A stretch of 64,000 nt of DNA from Geobacter sp. UBA2189 (GTDB taxonomy: Bacteria; Desulfobacterota; Desulfuromonadia; Geobacterales; Pseudopelobacteraceae), in NCBI GenBank assembly GCA_002328035.1, contig DCVL01000014.1:2658-66657 (forward strand), written 5' to 3'. Position 1 is the first letter of the stretch; the number at the start of each line of letters is the position of its first letter. Below, one piece after another: positions 51,701 to 60,178 of the stretch. Under the pieces are notes generated by a model. The model saw only the letters and a program-made list of their open reading frames with translations. It made no database searches and was not told where the DNA came from. The translations under genes were made by a program, and so were the position numbers.

Positions 51701-52975
51701 ATGCCACTTCATGTCTTTGATGCAATCACTCCCACCATATCCACCTTGCTAGGTGGAGCTTCCGTTGATCTATGCTCATACAGAGAGAATGAGAAGCCTC
51801 TGGAGGCTGGACTAAAGCAGGTGATCAGTGTTGAGGGACGTCACTATCTGTTTTCGGCAACAAGAGAAGGGCTGCCTTTTACATTAGCTGAGACCCAGTT
51901 CTGTATTGAGCTGTTAACAGCCTTTTCCGGTCTTTACAGTGGTTTCAAGCTTGAAGGTTATGCCGCGCACTTCCGCACGGCGCTTCTCGCCTCCATCATG
52001 GATATAACGGTTGCCCGTTTCCTGCGTGGTGATAAAAGCAAAGGCTTCTGGCCGATTCAACAGCTGATACAGTTGCTAAAGAGCCTTTCTTACCAGCGTT
52101 ATGAAGGCAAGCCGGCCACAACAGGATTTCTTGTGCACCGTACAACGGAACCGGCGCTTAAAAAGACCATAAAAGACAGGGGGCATAAACTTATCCCTCT
52201 GCAACCTCATCAGAACGTCAATTCCAACTTCCTGGACAACCCGCTTGCATACCGGTTCATAGATGGTAACAACCTGTTCTTTATTGCAAATATTCAGATG
52301 CAGGTGGTTGGTGTTCTACGTACTGGAGGGGTGGCTGCTCATACCGATATTGAACGTCTTACCCAGCGGGAGCTTTTCTCAATGGTAAGAAGAAGTGGAA
52401 ATGGCGCCTTTGCAATTACAGTAAATGAGGTCTCGGAGATTGAAGTACTTATAAGTCCGGCCAAGCTCCTTATCCGTCGAAAAGGTGTCTGGGCTATCTT
52501 TGACCCTGATATATTCAGATCCTTTCTCTCTGACAGCATTGACGCCTCGGCCGTGGATGACCTGCTCTGGACTCTCTATGCTGTCTCCAAACAGCGTCAC
52601 GGGACGGTTATACTTATTCATTCCGGCACTCCGCGCCATCTCGCAACCCTGAAAAAAGGTTCTGTCGGTGGAGATGATCCGATCGGGAGACTGCTGATCA
52701 GCCAGGTGAAGGGGCAGACCATTGCAGAGCTTAAACAGTCCGGCATACTTCTCAGGATACTCTCCTCAGATGGCATGACGGTTCTGGACAACAAGGGTAA
52801 GCTGCTGGATGCCGGATTTATAATTGATACTTCGCATGCCAGGGAGATGGTTACAGGTGGCGGAAGAACAACCGCTGCCATTGCAGCCTCGTTTTTTGGC
52901 AAGGTTATCAAGGTCTCACAGGATGGACCTATAGAGCTGTATCAGGATGGCAGGCTTATTTACCGGTTTGGATAG
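51701..52975 (+). CDS. Divergent diadenylate-cyclase (DAC)-like protein with N-terminal sensor region
   Basis: 424-residue protein. The C-terminal 150 residues resemble the DisA_N/DAC domain: a strand-turn with SSDGMTVLDNKGKLLDAGFI and then GGGRTTAAIAAS. Canonical cyclases have DGA and GTRHRAA. Here they are D357-G358-Met359 and G386-G-G-R389-Thr-Thr, so the His and second Arg of RHR are missing. The N-terminal 250 residues would be the sensor (the DACNV type comes to mind) but carry no motif I can pin down. It probably binds or makes a cyclic nucleotide; c-di-AMP synthesis is uncertain. It sits 12 bases after nadE. Confidence 0.65.
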   Translation: MPLHVFDAITPTISTLLGGASVDLCSYRENEKPLEAGLKQVISVEGRHYLFSATREGLPFTLAETQFCIELLTAFSGLYSGFKLEGYAAHFRTALLASIMDITVARFLRGDKSKGFWPIQQLIQLLKSLSYQRYEGKPATTGFLVHRTTEPALKKTIKDRGHKLIPLQPHQNVNSNFLDNPLAYRFIDGNNLFFIANIQMQVVGVLRTGGVAAHTDIERLTQRELFSMVRRSGNGAFAITVNEVSEIEVLISPAKLLIRRKGVWAIFDPDIFRSFLSDSIDASAVDDLLWTLYAVSKQRHGTVILIHSGTPRHLATLKKGSVGGDDPIGRLLISQVKGQTIAELKQSGILLRILSSDGMTVLDNKGKLLDAGFIIDTSHAREMVTGGGRTTAAIAASFFGKVIKVSQDGPIELYQDGRLIYRFG

Positions 52976-52989
52976 AAAGGTTCCGTTTT

Positions 52990-53385
52990 ATGGATGTTAT
53001 TGATGATGGTCGCTGTTTTATCTGCGGCAAGGACAATCCTATAGGTTTGAAAGCCAGTTTCATAATTGATTCTGAAAACCGTCGCGCAGAAACTACGGTT
53101 TTTATTCCGGAACATTTTCAGGGCTGGCAGGGGATCACACATGGTGGAATAATCTCTGCCTTGCTTGATGAGATCTGTGCCCAGGCATGTATGGGGGCAG
53201 GAATGCAGGTGGTTACCAGTGAGCTTAAGTTAAGATATCGTGCGCCGGTTCCAACCGGTTCAAACATTACGGTAAAAGGTGAAGTGACAGGAGAACGGCG
53301 TCGTCTCGTTGATGCCAAGGGTATTGCAGAACTTGATGGAAAGGTGGTTGCAGAGGCAGAGGTTATAATGTTCAGGGTCGGGTAG
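52990..53385 (+). CDS. PaaI/YigI-type hotdog thioesterase
   Basis: 131-residue hotdog-fold acyl-CoA thioesterase. The active-site helix reads QGITHGGIISALLDEICAQA, where HGG and the Asp are typical. The N-terminus has a short CFICGKDNPIGL segment with two cysteines, as in many PaaI-like proteins with that CxxCG start. Substrate unknown. It follows the DAC-like gene by 14 bases. Confidence 0.88.
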   Translation: MDVIDDGRCFICGKDNPIGLKASFIIDSENRRAETTVFIPEHFQGWQGITHGGIISALLDEICAQACMGAGMQVVTSELKLRYRAPVPTGSNITVKGEVTGERRRLVDAKGIAELDGKVVAEAEVIMFRVG

Positions 53386-53429
53386 CGATATGTTTATAAC
53401 AATGACGACTTGAGTTTACTGGAGATTAT

Positions 53430-54125
53430 ATGAAGCGGATTAACTGGCTGGAGGCTATATCAGTCCTGTTGCTCCTTATTATCGTGACAACGCTTATTGC
53501 TGTTACCGATGCTGACCTCCAGATCTCATCGCTGTTCTACCAGTCGGGGGGCTGGCCGGTTGGTGAGCGGTTTCCCTGGAAACTGCTGTACAGGATTGAC
53601 CGCTACCCTGGTCTTCTGCTTGCGATATTTGGTCTCTGCGCTGCTATCTATGGCAGTTATAATCCTGAATTCCGCTCATGGCGTCGTAAGGGCGTTTTCC
53701 TTGTCTTTCTGCTGGCACTTGGTCCTGGTTTAATGGTAAATGCTGTTTTCAAGGATCACTGGGGTCGTCCCCGCCCTAGGGAGGTAACCCAGTTTGGCGG
53801 TACCAAACAGTTTCTGCAGCCCTGGCAGCCAGCCATTAACCAGCATGGTCGTTCTTTCCCTTGTGGTCATGGCTCTGCGGCTTTTTACATGGCAGCTCCA
53901 TATTTTATCTATCGCCGCAAAAGACCAGTTATTGCTATGGGATGGCTTGCTGGTGGTGTTCTGTTCGGAATGATGATGAGCTATGCCAGGATTGCTCAAG
54001 GTGCCCATTTCTTTAGTGATACAGTCTGGAGTCTCGGAATGGTTTATCTTGTTGGGGTAATACTTTCCGGTTTGCTCTTGCAGTACAGGGAAACCGGCAT
54101 TATTCCGCTTTCAGACAGGGATTAA
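53430..54125 (+). CDS. PAP2-family membrane phosphatase
   Basis: 231-residue membrane protein with about five helices. The phosphatase motifs are present: KDHWGRPRP (KX6RP), FPCGHGSAAF (the PSGH element, with Cys for Ser), and ARIAQGAHFFSD (RX5HX3D). It could dephosphorylate undecaprenyl diphosphate or phosphatidyl lipids; the sequence does not say which. It converges with cheV, 9 bases away. Confidence 0.9.
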   Translation: MKRINWLEAISVLLLLIIVTTLIAVTDADLQISSLFYQSGGWPVGERFPWKLLYRIDRYPGLLLAIFGLCAAIYGSYNPEFRSWRRKGVFLVFLLALGPGLMVNAVFKDHWGRPRPREVTQFGGTKQFLQPWQPAINQHGRSFPCGHGSAAFYMAAPYFIYRRKRPVIAMGWLAGGVLFGMMMSYARIAQGAHFFSDTVWSLGMVYLVGVILSGLLLQYRETGIIPLSDRD

Positions 54126-54134
54126 AATCTCTGA

Positions 54135-55058
54135 TTAATCAGCAGAAGTTATCTCAAGAGCCTTTAATACATGTTCTGAAAGGGTGTTGGGTGAAAATTT
54201 TGCTACAAAATCATCTGCTCCGGCTTCTTCAGCCTTCAGACGATTACTGGGATTGCTCATTGAGCTGTGCAGAATAACCTTGGTCTTATGGTATGAGGGG
54301 AGATTCCGCAGTGAGCGGGTGAATGTAAATCCGTCCATCCCAGGCATCTCTATGTCAGATATAATCAGGTCGTATTCGCCATGTTCCCCTTTTTCTTCTG
54401 CTGCCTCCAGCGATGCCAGAGCCTGCACTGCAGACAGGTGAGAGGCATGTTCAAAGCCTAACCGGTCAAGTGTCTGCTCCATCATTGTAAGGGCTGTTCT
54501 TGAATCATCAACCAGTAGAATTTTCCTTCTTTGAGCCTGTTCACGATACGTTTCCAGCTTTTCATCAACCTCTGTGTTATATCCGATAACCTTTGCAAGT
54601 ATACCCTCAATATCAAGCAGCATAATCGCTTCAGTGTTGTCAGTATATGCCACAGCTACAAGCGAGGCCGAGTTTACACCATCCGGTTTATGAATCTCAT
54701 CCCATCCCCTTGTAAGAAGCGTTTCAGGTGCGGCGATAAGAAATGCGTTAAGCTGCTGGCTATACTCGCAGATGATCAGGTAAGCCAACTGTTGCTCAAA
54801 TGCAATCGAGGGCATTCCAAGCGCTTCGGAAAGGTCTATGACCGCTATTGGTTTACCTCTGAAATCAGCCGCGCCTTTAACTGCCGGATGGCTGTGCGGC
54901 ATACGGTCGAAACGACGAGGGCTTTCAATAATCTCAATTATCTTGAAAACATTGATGCCGTAAAGTTGGCCGTCGCTTAAACGAAAGGTGAGCATCTCCA
55001 TCTGGTTTGAACGGGAGAGGCTGGTGCGCTTAATCGCTTCATCAATTGCTGTAGCCAT
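54135..55058 (-). CDS. cheV: Chemotaxis protein CheV
   Basis: 307-residue coupling protein: a CheW domain (SDGQLYGINVFKIIEIIESP, VIDLSEALGMPSI) followed by a receiver domain with LLVDDSRTALTMMEQTL and phosphoacceptor Asp in LIISDIEMPGMDG. CheV connects chemoreceptors to CheA and adapts signalling through phosphorylation. No other che gene is in the window. Ribosome site AGGAG lies upstream. It lies 9 bases after mtaB. Confidence 0.94.
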   Translation of the reverse strand: MATAIDEAIKRTSLSRSNQMEMLTFRLSDGQLYGINVFKIIEIIESPRRFDRMPHSHPAVKGAADFRGKPIAVIDLSEALGMPSIAFEQQLAYLIICEYSQQLNAFLIAAPETLLTRGWDEIHKPDGVNSASLVAVAYTDNTEAIMLLDIEGILAKVIGYNTEVDEKLETYREQAQRRKILLVDDSRTALTMMEQTLDRLGFEHASHLSAVQALASLEAAEEKGEHGEYDLIISDIEMPGMDGFTFTRSLRNLPSYHKTKVILHSSMSNPSNRLKAEEAGADDFVAKFSPNTLSEHVLKALEITSAD

Positions 55059-55067
55059 GACAGGCTC

Positions 55068-56390
55068 CTAGGGATAATCCGCTTTGTTCAGTTTTCCTGT
55101 TAGCTGTCCATCCAAAGTTCCATCTACTTGTACCATAACTTCACAGTTTAACAACTCTGCTTCTGATGAATATGATATTTCAAGATAATTGCGGGAAAGC
55201 CCTGTCATAATGCCGGTTTCCTTGTTGTAACGCTGTCCAAGAACAGGAATTTTAATATTTACAAATCGTTCCTTGAATGCACTGTTCTTTGTTCTTCCGA
55301 TAATGCGTAAGATTTCCGCTCGTTCTTTTATTATTGAAGGCTGAAGATGGCCATCCATTTCAGCTGCTTTGGTGCCGCTACGCCGGGAGTAGGGAAATAT
55401 ATGGAGACCTGAAAATGGCAGGGATTCTGTTAAATTGCATGTTTCAATGAATTCACGCTCTGTCTCGCCAGGAAATCCTGCGATCAGGTCTGCTGCAATG
55501 AAGGTGTCAGGAAGTTTTTCATATATCAGCTCAATCCGGTTTTTATAGAAAGCGGTGTCATATTTTCGTTCCATCCGTTCAAGAACGGTATCTGAGCCAC
55601 TTTGCAGGGGGATATGCAGATGTGGGCATATTATGGATGAACTACAGAAGAGCTGAAGCAGCTCTTCTGTAAGTTCGTTAGGCTCTATGGAGCCCAGGCG
55701 GAGTCTTTGTACAGACTTTTTTGAATCAATCAGGCGGAGAAGCTCATAAAGGTTTGTGCGGGGCGAGAGATCAACGCCATATTCTCCAAGATGGATACCG
55801 GTGAGTACCACCTCCTTGTATCCGGTTTCAGCAAGCCTGCTTATAGCCTTCAATACCTCATCCGGTGGTACAGAACGATATGGGCCTCTGGCCAGCGGTA
55901 CGATGCAATAGCTGCAGTATGCCTCGCAGCCGTTCTGAATCTGTAGAAATGCGCGGGTATGTTGGGCAAAGCTGGTAAGACGTAAAGAATTACTTCTTTT
56001 AAGGCTGTTCAGATCCGTTACCAGATGTCTGTTTGACTGAAGATTATGGATGATTTTACGTTTTTCCTCATTCCCAAGCACCAGATCAACCTCTGGCATG
56101 GATATAAGCTCATCAGCTGCAACCTGTGCATAACAGCCGGTGGCAACTATCCTAGCTTCCGGATTTTTTCTCCGGGCACGTCGTATAAGTCGCCTTGATT
56201 CCGCATCGCTTCTTGATGTGACAGTGCAGCTGTTTATCAGATACAGATCCGCAACCTCTGAAAAACTGACCTGCTGCCAGCCGTCTCCTTGAAGCTGTTC
56301 AACCATCTCTGCTGATTCAAACTGGTTTACCTTGCAGCCCAGTGTCGCAATGGCAAAGGTTTTTTGCTGTCTTTTTTCGTCCAGGCTCAT
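55068..56390 (-). CDS. mtaB: tRNA t6A37 methylthiotransferase MtaB
   Basis: 440-residue radical-SAM enzyme that converts t6A37 to ms2t6A37 in tRNA. The N-terminal UPF0004 domain has three cluster cysteines (TLGCKVN, INSCTVT, ATGCYAQ); the radical-SAM motif is CEAYCSYCIVPLARG; and a C-terminal TRAM domain is present (NIKIPVLGQRYNKETGIMTG). The VNQFE near the start favours MtaB over MiaB or RimO. It overlaps the DUF748 gene by 4 bases. Confidence 0.93.
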   Translation of the reverse strand: MSLDEKRQQKTFAIATLGCKVNQFESAEMVEQLQGDGWQQVSFSEVADLYLINSCTVTSRSDAESRRLIRRARRKNPEARIVATGCYAQVAADELISMPEVDLVLGNEEKRKIIHNLQSNRHLVTDLNSLKRSNSLRLTSFAQHTRAFLQIQNGCEAYCSYCIVPLARGPYRSVPPDEVLKAISRLAETGYKEVVLTGIHLGEYGVDLSPRTNLYELLRLIDSKKSVQRLRLGSIEPNELTEELLQLFCSSSIICPHLHIPLQSGSDTVLERMERKYDTAFYKNRIELIYEKLPDTFIAADLIAGFPGETEREFIETCNLTESLPFSGLHIFPYSRRSGTKAAEMDGHLQPSIIKERAEILRIIGRTKNSAFKERFVNIKIPVLGQRYNKETGIMTGLSRNYLEISYSSEAELLNCEVMVQVDGTLDGQLTGKLNKADYP

Positions 56391-59300
56391 GAAGCGATCG
56401 GATTAAGTTCTACCCTGCTTGCAGGGGTCTTTTCCTGTTTGGGTGGTCTCAGTGGATCATCCTGCTTCTGGAAAAGTCGCTGTGATTCAATCTTACCTTT
56501 GTTTATAAGGTATTGACGAACCAGTGCTGCGCGTTTGGCAGCCAGTTGCTGCAGTTCCTGCTTTCCAACCTTGGTGTTTGCAATTATAAGTTTCTTCATC
56601 TCCGGATCAGGCAGATCCTTTACCATACCTATCATATTCCGTGGTTTGGGGAACTTTTCCTTTTTGTAGACCGTTTTGAGATAAGTTGAATACTCAGAAG
56701 GTTCAATCACTACTGTCTCGGCTGTCTGACCTTCCTTGACCAGCCCTTTTCTTGACATTACAAGATATTTTTCATGCTGCATCTTCTGAAGCAGTAGTTC
56801 AAAGCGGTAACCTTCAGGATCCTTTATATTATCAACATAGCCGGACAGTTCGACCTTAAGTCCTGGCCTCTGGTTCAAGGCCGTGGCAAGAGTGTCCAGT
56901 TTCTTCTCTTCCGAAGGTGCCAGAATCGCTGAACCGGGTGCAAAGCTGACGCTGCTCAAGTCTTCACCTGAGCCGAACATTGAAGAGAGCAGTGCAAATG
57001 GAGAAGTAGCTGCCTTTACGAATATGTTCACAACCACTTTCCAAACAACACCCCAGATGCTGAATTTGGGGTCATCGGTACGGCCAGTAAGTGGAAGATC
57101 GAGGTGTATTTCACCCTTGCGATCCTTTAGCAGGGCGATTCCAAGACGCATCGGCAATTTTGTTGCCTTGTCACTTTCAACGGAATTACCGAATGTAAAC
57201 TGGTCTACAAACACCTTGTTTGATGCCTCAAGGTTCTTGTTTTCAATATGGTATTTAAGATCAAGAAAGAGTTTTCCCTTGTCGATCTCATAGCCAAGAT
57301 AGGTACCGGAATATGGCGTTGCTGGTGACAATTCTATATTTTTGAATGATATTGTAAGATCTACAAACAGGTCTTCACGTAATGGGTTGACTGTGCCGGT
57401 TATCTGCAGCGGGGAATGGTTCTCCAGATTGCCACGCAGATCTACCTCGGCTCTGGAATTCATATCCGATGACAACCCACTGACCCTTCCTCCAAGATTG
57501 TGGAACCTGGTATGAAATTCTTTTGGCAGGTGGGCATCACTGAAGTCCATAGTGCCATCCTGAATGGTGAGGGCATCTATCTTTATCTGTGCCTTTTCAG
57601 GAGATTTCTGTTGAACTGTTGCCGATACCTTGGCGTTGACTTCCTTTAGAGGAGCTTTGTCTTTCTGTTTTTCCTCTCCCTTCGCGTTTAAAACCTCTCC
57701 CTCTTTTTTCTGGTTTTCCTCTTTTGTTACAAGATTTTGAAGGTTTAATCTGCCGTCCTTGCGGATTGCAATCCTTGAATAGACATTGTTAAGGGCTATC
57801 TGTTTTATGGACAGTGAAAATGGCGCCAGATTTCCGGTTATCTGATCCAGTTGCAGGCTTTCCCATTTAAGCAGATCTTCTTCCATTACAGTATCAACAA
57901 CATGGAATCCACGCAGGCCGGCCTTTCCTCTGAATGAGCCTTTCGGTTTTCCATCCTTGCCCAACGCGACATCAAGATTTATGTTGCTGTCAAGGGTGCC
58001 GCCAAGTAAGAAAACATTAATATTTTCAGGAATATAACTTTCAAAATCCTGTATTGGCAGTTTTGAAAAGCTGGTATCGCCTTTAAATCTGAATGGTTGT
58101 GGGTTGACAGTCCCTTTCAGCTTTAAAGGTGCGTTTTTGCCGTATAATGCACTGAAGGTAACCGGCATCTTTGAGAGGGTAGGTCCTGTGATATCAGAAA
58201 CATTCAGGTTTATCTTTGAAAGTTTGAAAACAGGAGGTTCAGTAAATATCTTGTCTTCAAATATCGTTGTGAGACCACTGATATTTACCTTTGCGATCTG
58301 CCATGCAAGAGGTTTTTTATCTGTTTTTCGAACGTTTACAGCTCTATTAGGTTTAGGTTCTACAGGATTTCTGTTGTTCGTATCTTTTGGTTTTAACATC
58401 AAGAGAGGGGATATCTTACCATCTGACTCACGAGAGATTTTTATGGTTCCGCCAGCAAGTTTTATATCACCGACAGATGCCTTGTTTTCCCTATGATTGA
58501 AGCTTATACCTGTGAGATCAAGAGCCGTAAGTCTTGTCATGTCTTTTTCACTATATTCCGCAATAATATCTTTGAAATGTAGCCCAAAATCCTGAACAGA
58601 AGCTCCATCCTGAGCATTCCAGGCTGCCTTCCCTTCCAGACCCATAATCCCCTTTACAGGTGATTTCAGTAGGTTTTGCAGGTAAGGCCATCCTCTTTGC
58701 AGCGCTACGCCTGTCAGTTTGAACTGGCTGGTTACGGAAAGAGGAGAGAGCATTGCGGTGCCGGAAGATGAAAAGGCCTCATTTTTGTCACCGTTAAAAC
58801 TTACCTCATATCTGCTTTCTGCTTTCGGTGCCGTAGAGATGTTTGAGAGTTTTGCGTTTATCGCCTGTATCTTTGCCTTAAAACCGTTTTCAGGCATTTT
58901 ATCGACAAATTCGATAGAACCGTCTGTCATGGATACTGATTCTAGTAATAACTGCAGGGTTGGGGCAGACTTCTTTTTTAACCCTGTATCTACTGCCTTA
59001 TCATTTTTATTCCCGGCTGGTATGATACGAAAAAAATTCAGTTTTCCTGATGGATCACGTTCAGCATGAATAGCCAGATTATCAAGAGCAATCTCCTGAA
59101 CTATAGCCTTACGGCTGAACAGCTCCATCTCTTTCATTTTCAGTACGAAACTCTTGAAAGAGGCGAGGGGGGTATTATTTCTTTCCTTAATATTTATATC
59201 ATCCAGGCGGCTGAGTCCTTTAAACAGCAGCTCTGGTTTCCTGTTCTTGTAAATCAGGTAGGTAAGGTTAATGTCAATTGAGAGCCTGCCGCTATCAACC

Positions 59301-60049
59301 TTTATCGGCAACTCTGAAGGGATGTAAGGCAGATAATAAGGCAGTTCCAAGTCTGCAAGTTTTATATTCAGGTCTGTTTCCATTGATTTGGCAAGAGGTT
59401 TGGTCTTGCCGTTAAATTCAAATTTAGCGCCGTTTATCAGCGCTGCAAATTTGGGGTCGGAATATCTTTCAGCCAGATAAGGTATGCTGCTTATAAACGG
59501 AATTGAAAGTTCCATATTCCTGATTGTATGCTGTTTTCCTCCTGAGACAGCCTGATCATCGAAAACAATGCTGCCGGCCTTGATAGAAATATTGTTGATT
59601 GAAAAGCGGGGCGTGACTGTCTTTTCTTTTTTTGGCTGTTTTGCAAGATGCGCAATAATATCAGAAAAATTATAGTGGTTAGCTGAGGTGCGAATTAGCT
59701 GTAGCTCAGGTTTTTCAATAGTCAGTTCATCAACAACCGGCGCAAAACGGAATAAACTGCTGCTTGAAAGTGAAACTTTAATGTTTCCAAGCTGTGCAAA
59801 CGAAGATTTTCGGTCAGCTTCAAACAACTTGAAATTTTGGATCGTCAAGGTCATGCCAAACGGATTGAAGGTTATCTTCTGAATACTGGCTGTTCTACCT
59901 GTTGCCTTCAGGATCGCTTTTTCAGCCTGACTCTTTATAATCCCAGGGAGAATGAGCACGGAGAACAGGATGGTGGCCAGAAACAGTCCGCCAATCCATA
60001 ACCCCAGTTGTTTGCGGTGGTTCTTTAGCCACACAAACAGTCTGTTCAT
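56387..60049 (-). CDS. Large DUF748/AsmA-like envelope protein
   Basis: 1220-residue protein with one N-terminal membrane helix (LGLWIGGLFLATILFSVLIL) and a long beta-rich periplasmic body of repeated strands such as ISIKAGSIVFDDQAVSG, IDALTIQDGTMDFSDAH and LSSMFGSGEDLS. The C-terminal part, EEKKLDTLATALNQRPGLKV, resembles the OmpA-like end found in DUF748 proteins. AsmA-like proteins are proposed to move lipids between membranes; that role is inference here. It is the first gene of a run with mtaB and cheV and is divergent from recC across 129 bases. Confidence 0.82.
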   Translation of the reverse strand: MNRLFVWLKNHRKQLGLWIGGLFLATILFSVLILPGIIKSQAEKAILKATGRTASIQKITFNPFGMTLTIQNFKLFEADRKSSFAQLGNIKVSLSSSSLFRFAPVVDELTIEKPELQLIRTSANHYNFSDIIAHLAKQPKKEKTVTPRFSINNISIKAGSIVFDDQAVSGGKQHTIRNMELSIPFISSIPYLAERYSDPKFAALINGAKFEFNGKTKPLAKSMETDLNIKLADLELPYYLPYIPSELPIKVDSGRLSIDINLTYLIYKNRKPELLFKGLSRLDDINIKERNNTPLASFKSFVLKMKEMELFSRKAIVQEIALDNLAIHAERDPSGKLNFFRIIPAGNKNDKAVDTGLKKKSAPTLQLLLESVSMTDGSIEFVDKMPENGFKAKIQAINAKLSNISTAPKAESRYEVSFNGDKNEAFSSSGTAMLSPLSVTSQFKLTGVALQRGWPYLQNLLKSPVKGIMGLEGKAAWNAQDGASVQDFGLHFKDIIAEYSEKDMTRLTALDLTGISFNHRENKASVGDIKLAGGTIKISRESDGKISPLLMLKPKDTNNRNPVEPKPNRAVNVRKTDKKPLAWQIAKVNISGLTTIFEDKIFTEPPVFKLSKINLNVSDITGPTLSKMPVTFSALYGKNAPLKLKGTVNPQPFRFKGDTSFSKLPIQDFESYIPENINVFLLGGTLDSNINLDVALGKDGKPKGSFRGKAGLRGFHVVDTVMEEDLLKWESLQLDQITGNLAPFSLSIKQIALNNVYSRIAIRKDGRLNLQNLVTKEENQKKEGEVLNAKGEEKQKDKAPLKEVNAKVSATVQQKSPEKAQIKIDALTIQDGTMDFSDAHLPKEFHTRFHNLGGRVSGLSSDMNSRAEVDLRGNLENHSPLQITGTVNPLREDLFVDLTISFKNIELSPATPYSGTYLGYEIDKGKLFLDLKYHIENKNLEASNKVFVDQFTFGNSVESDKATKLPMRLGIALLKDRKGEIHLDLPLTGRTDDPKFSIWGVVWKVVVNIFVKAATSPFALLSSMFGSGEDLSSVSFAPGSAILAPSEEKKLDTLATALNQRPGLKVELSGYVDNIKDPEGYRFELLLQKMQHEKYLVMSRKGLVKEGQTAETVVIEPSEYSTYLKTVYKKEKFPKPRNMIGMVKDLPDPEMKKLIIANTKVGKQELQQLAAKRAALVRQYLINKGKIESQRLFQKQDDPLRPPKQEKTPASRVELNPIAS

Positions 60050-60178
60050 AAAAACCTCCTAATATCCTGATTTCATGCTTTGAGATTGTAACATAGAATT
60101 TAACTTTATAAACAGGCATTGGCCTGTTTTAAATGCTCACACTTTGAAGTATACTGAAAGAAAGTACTGGAAGGCTCA

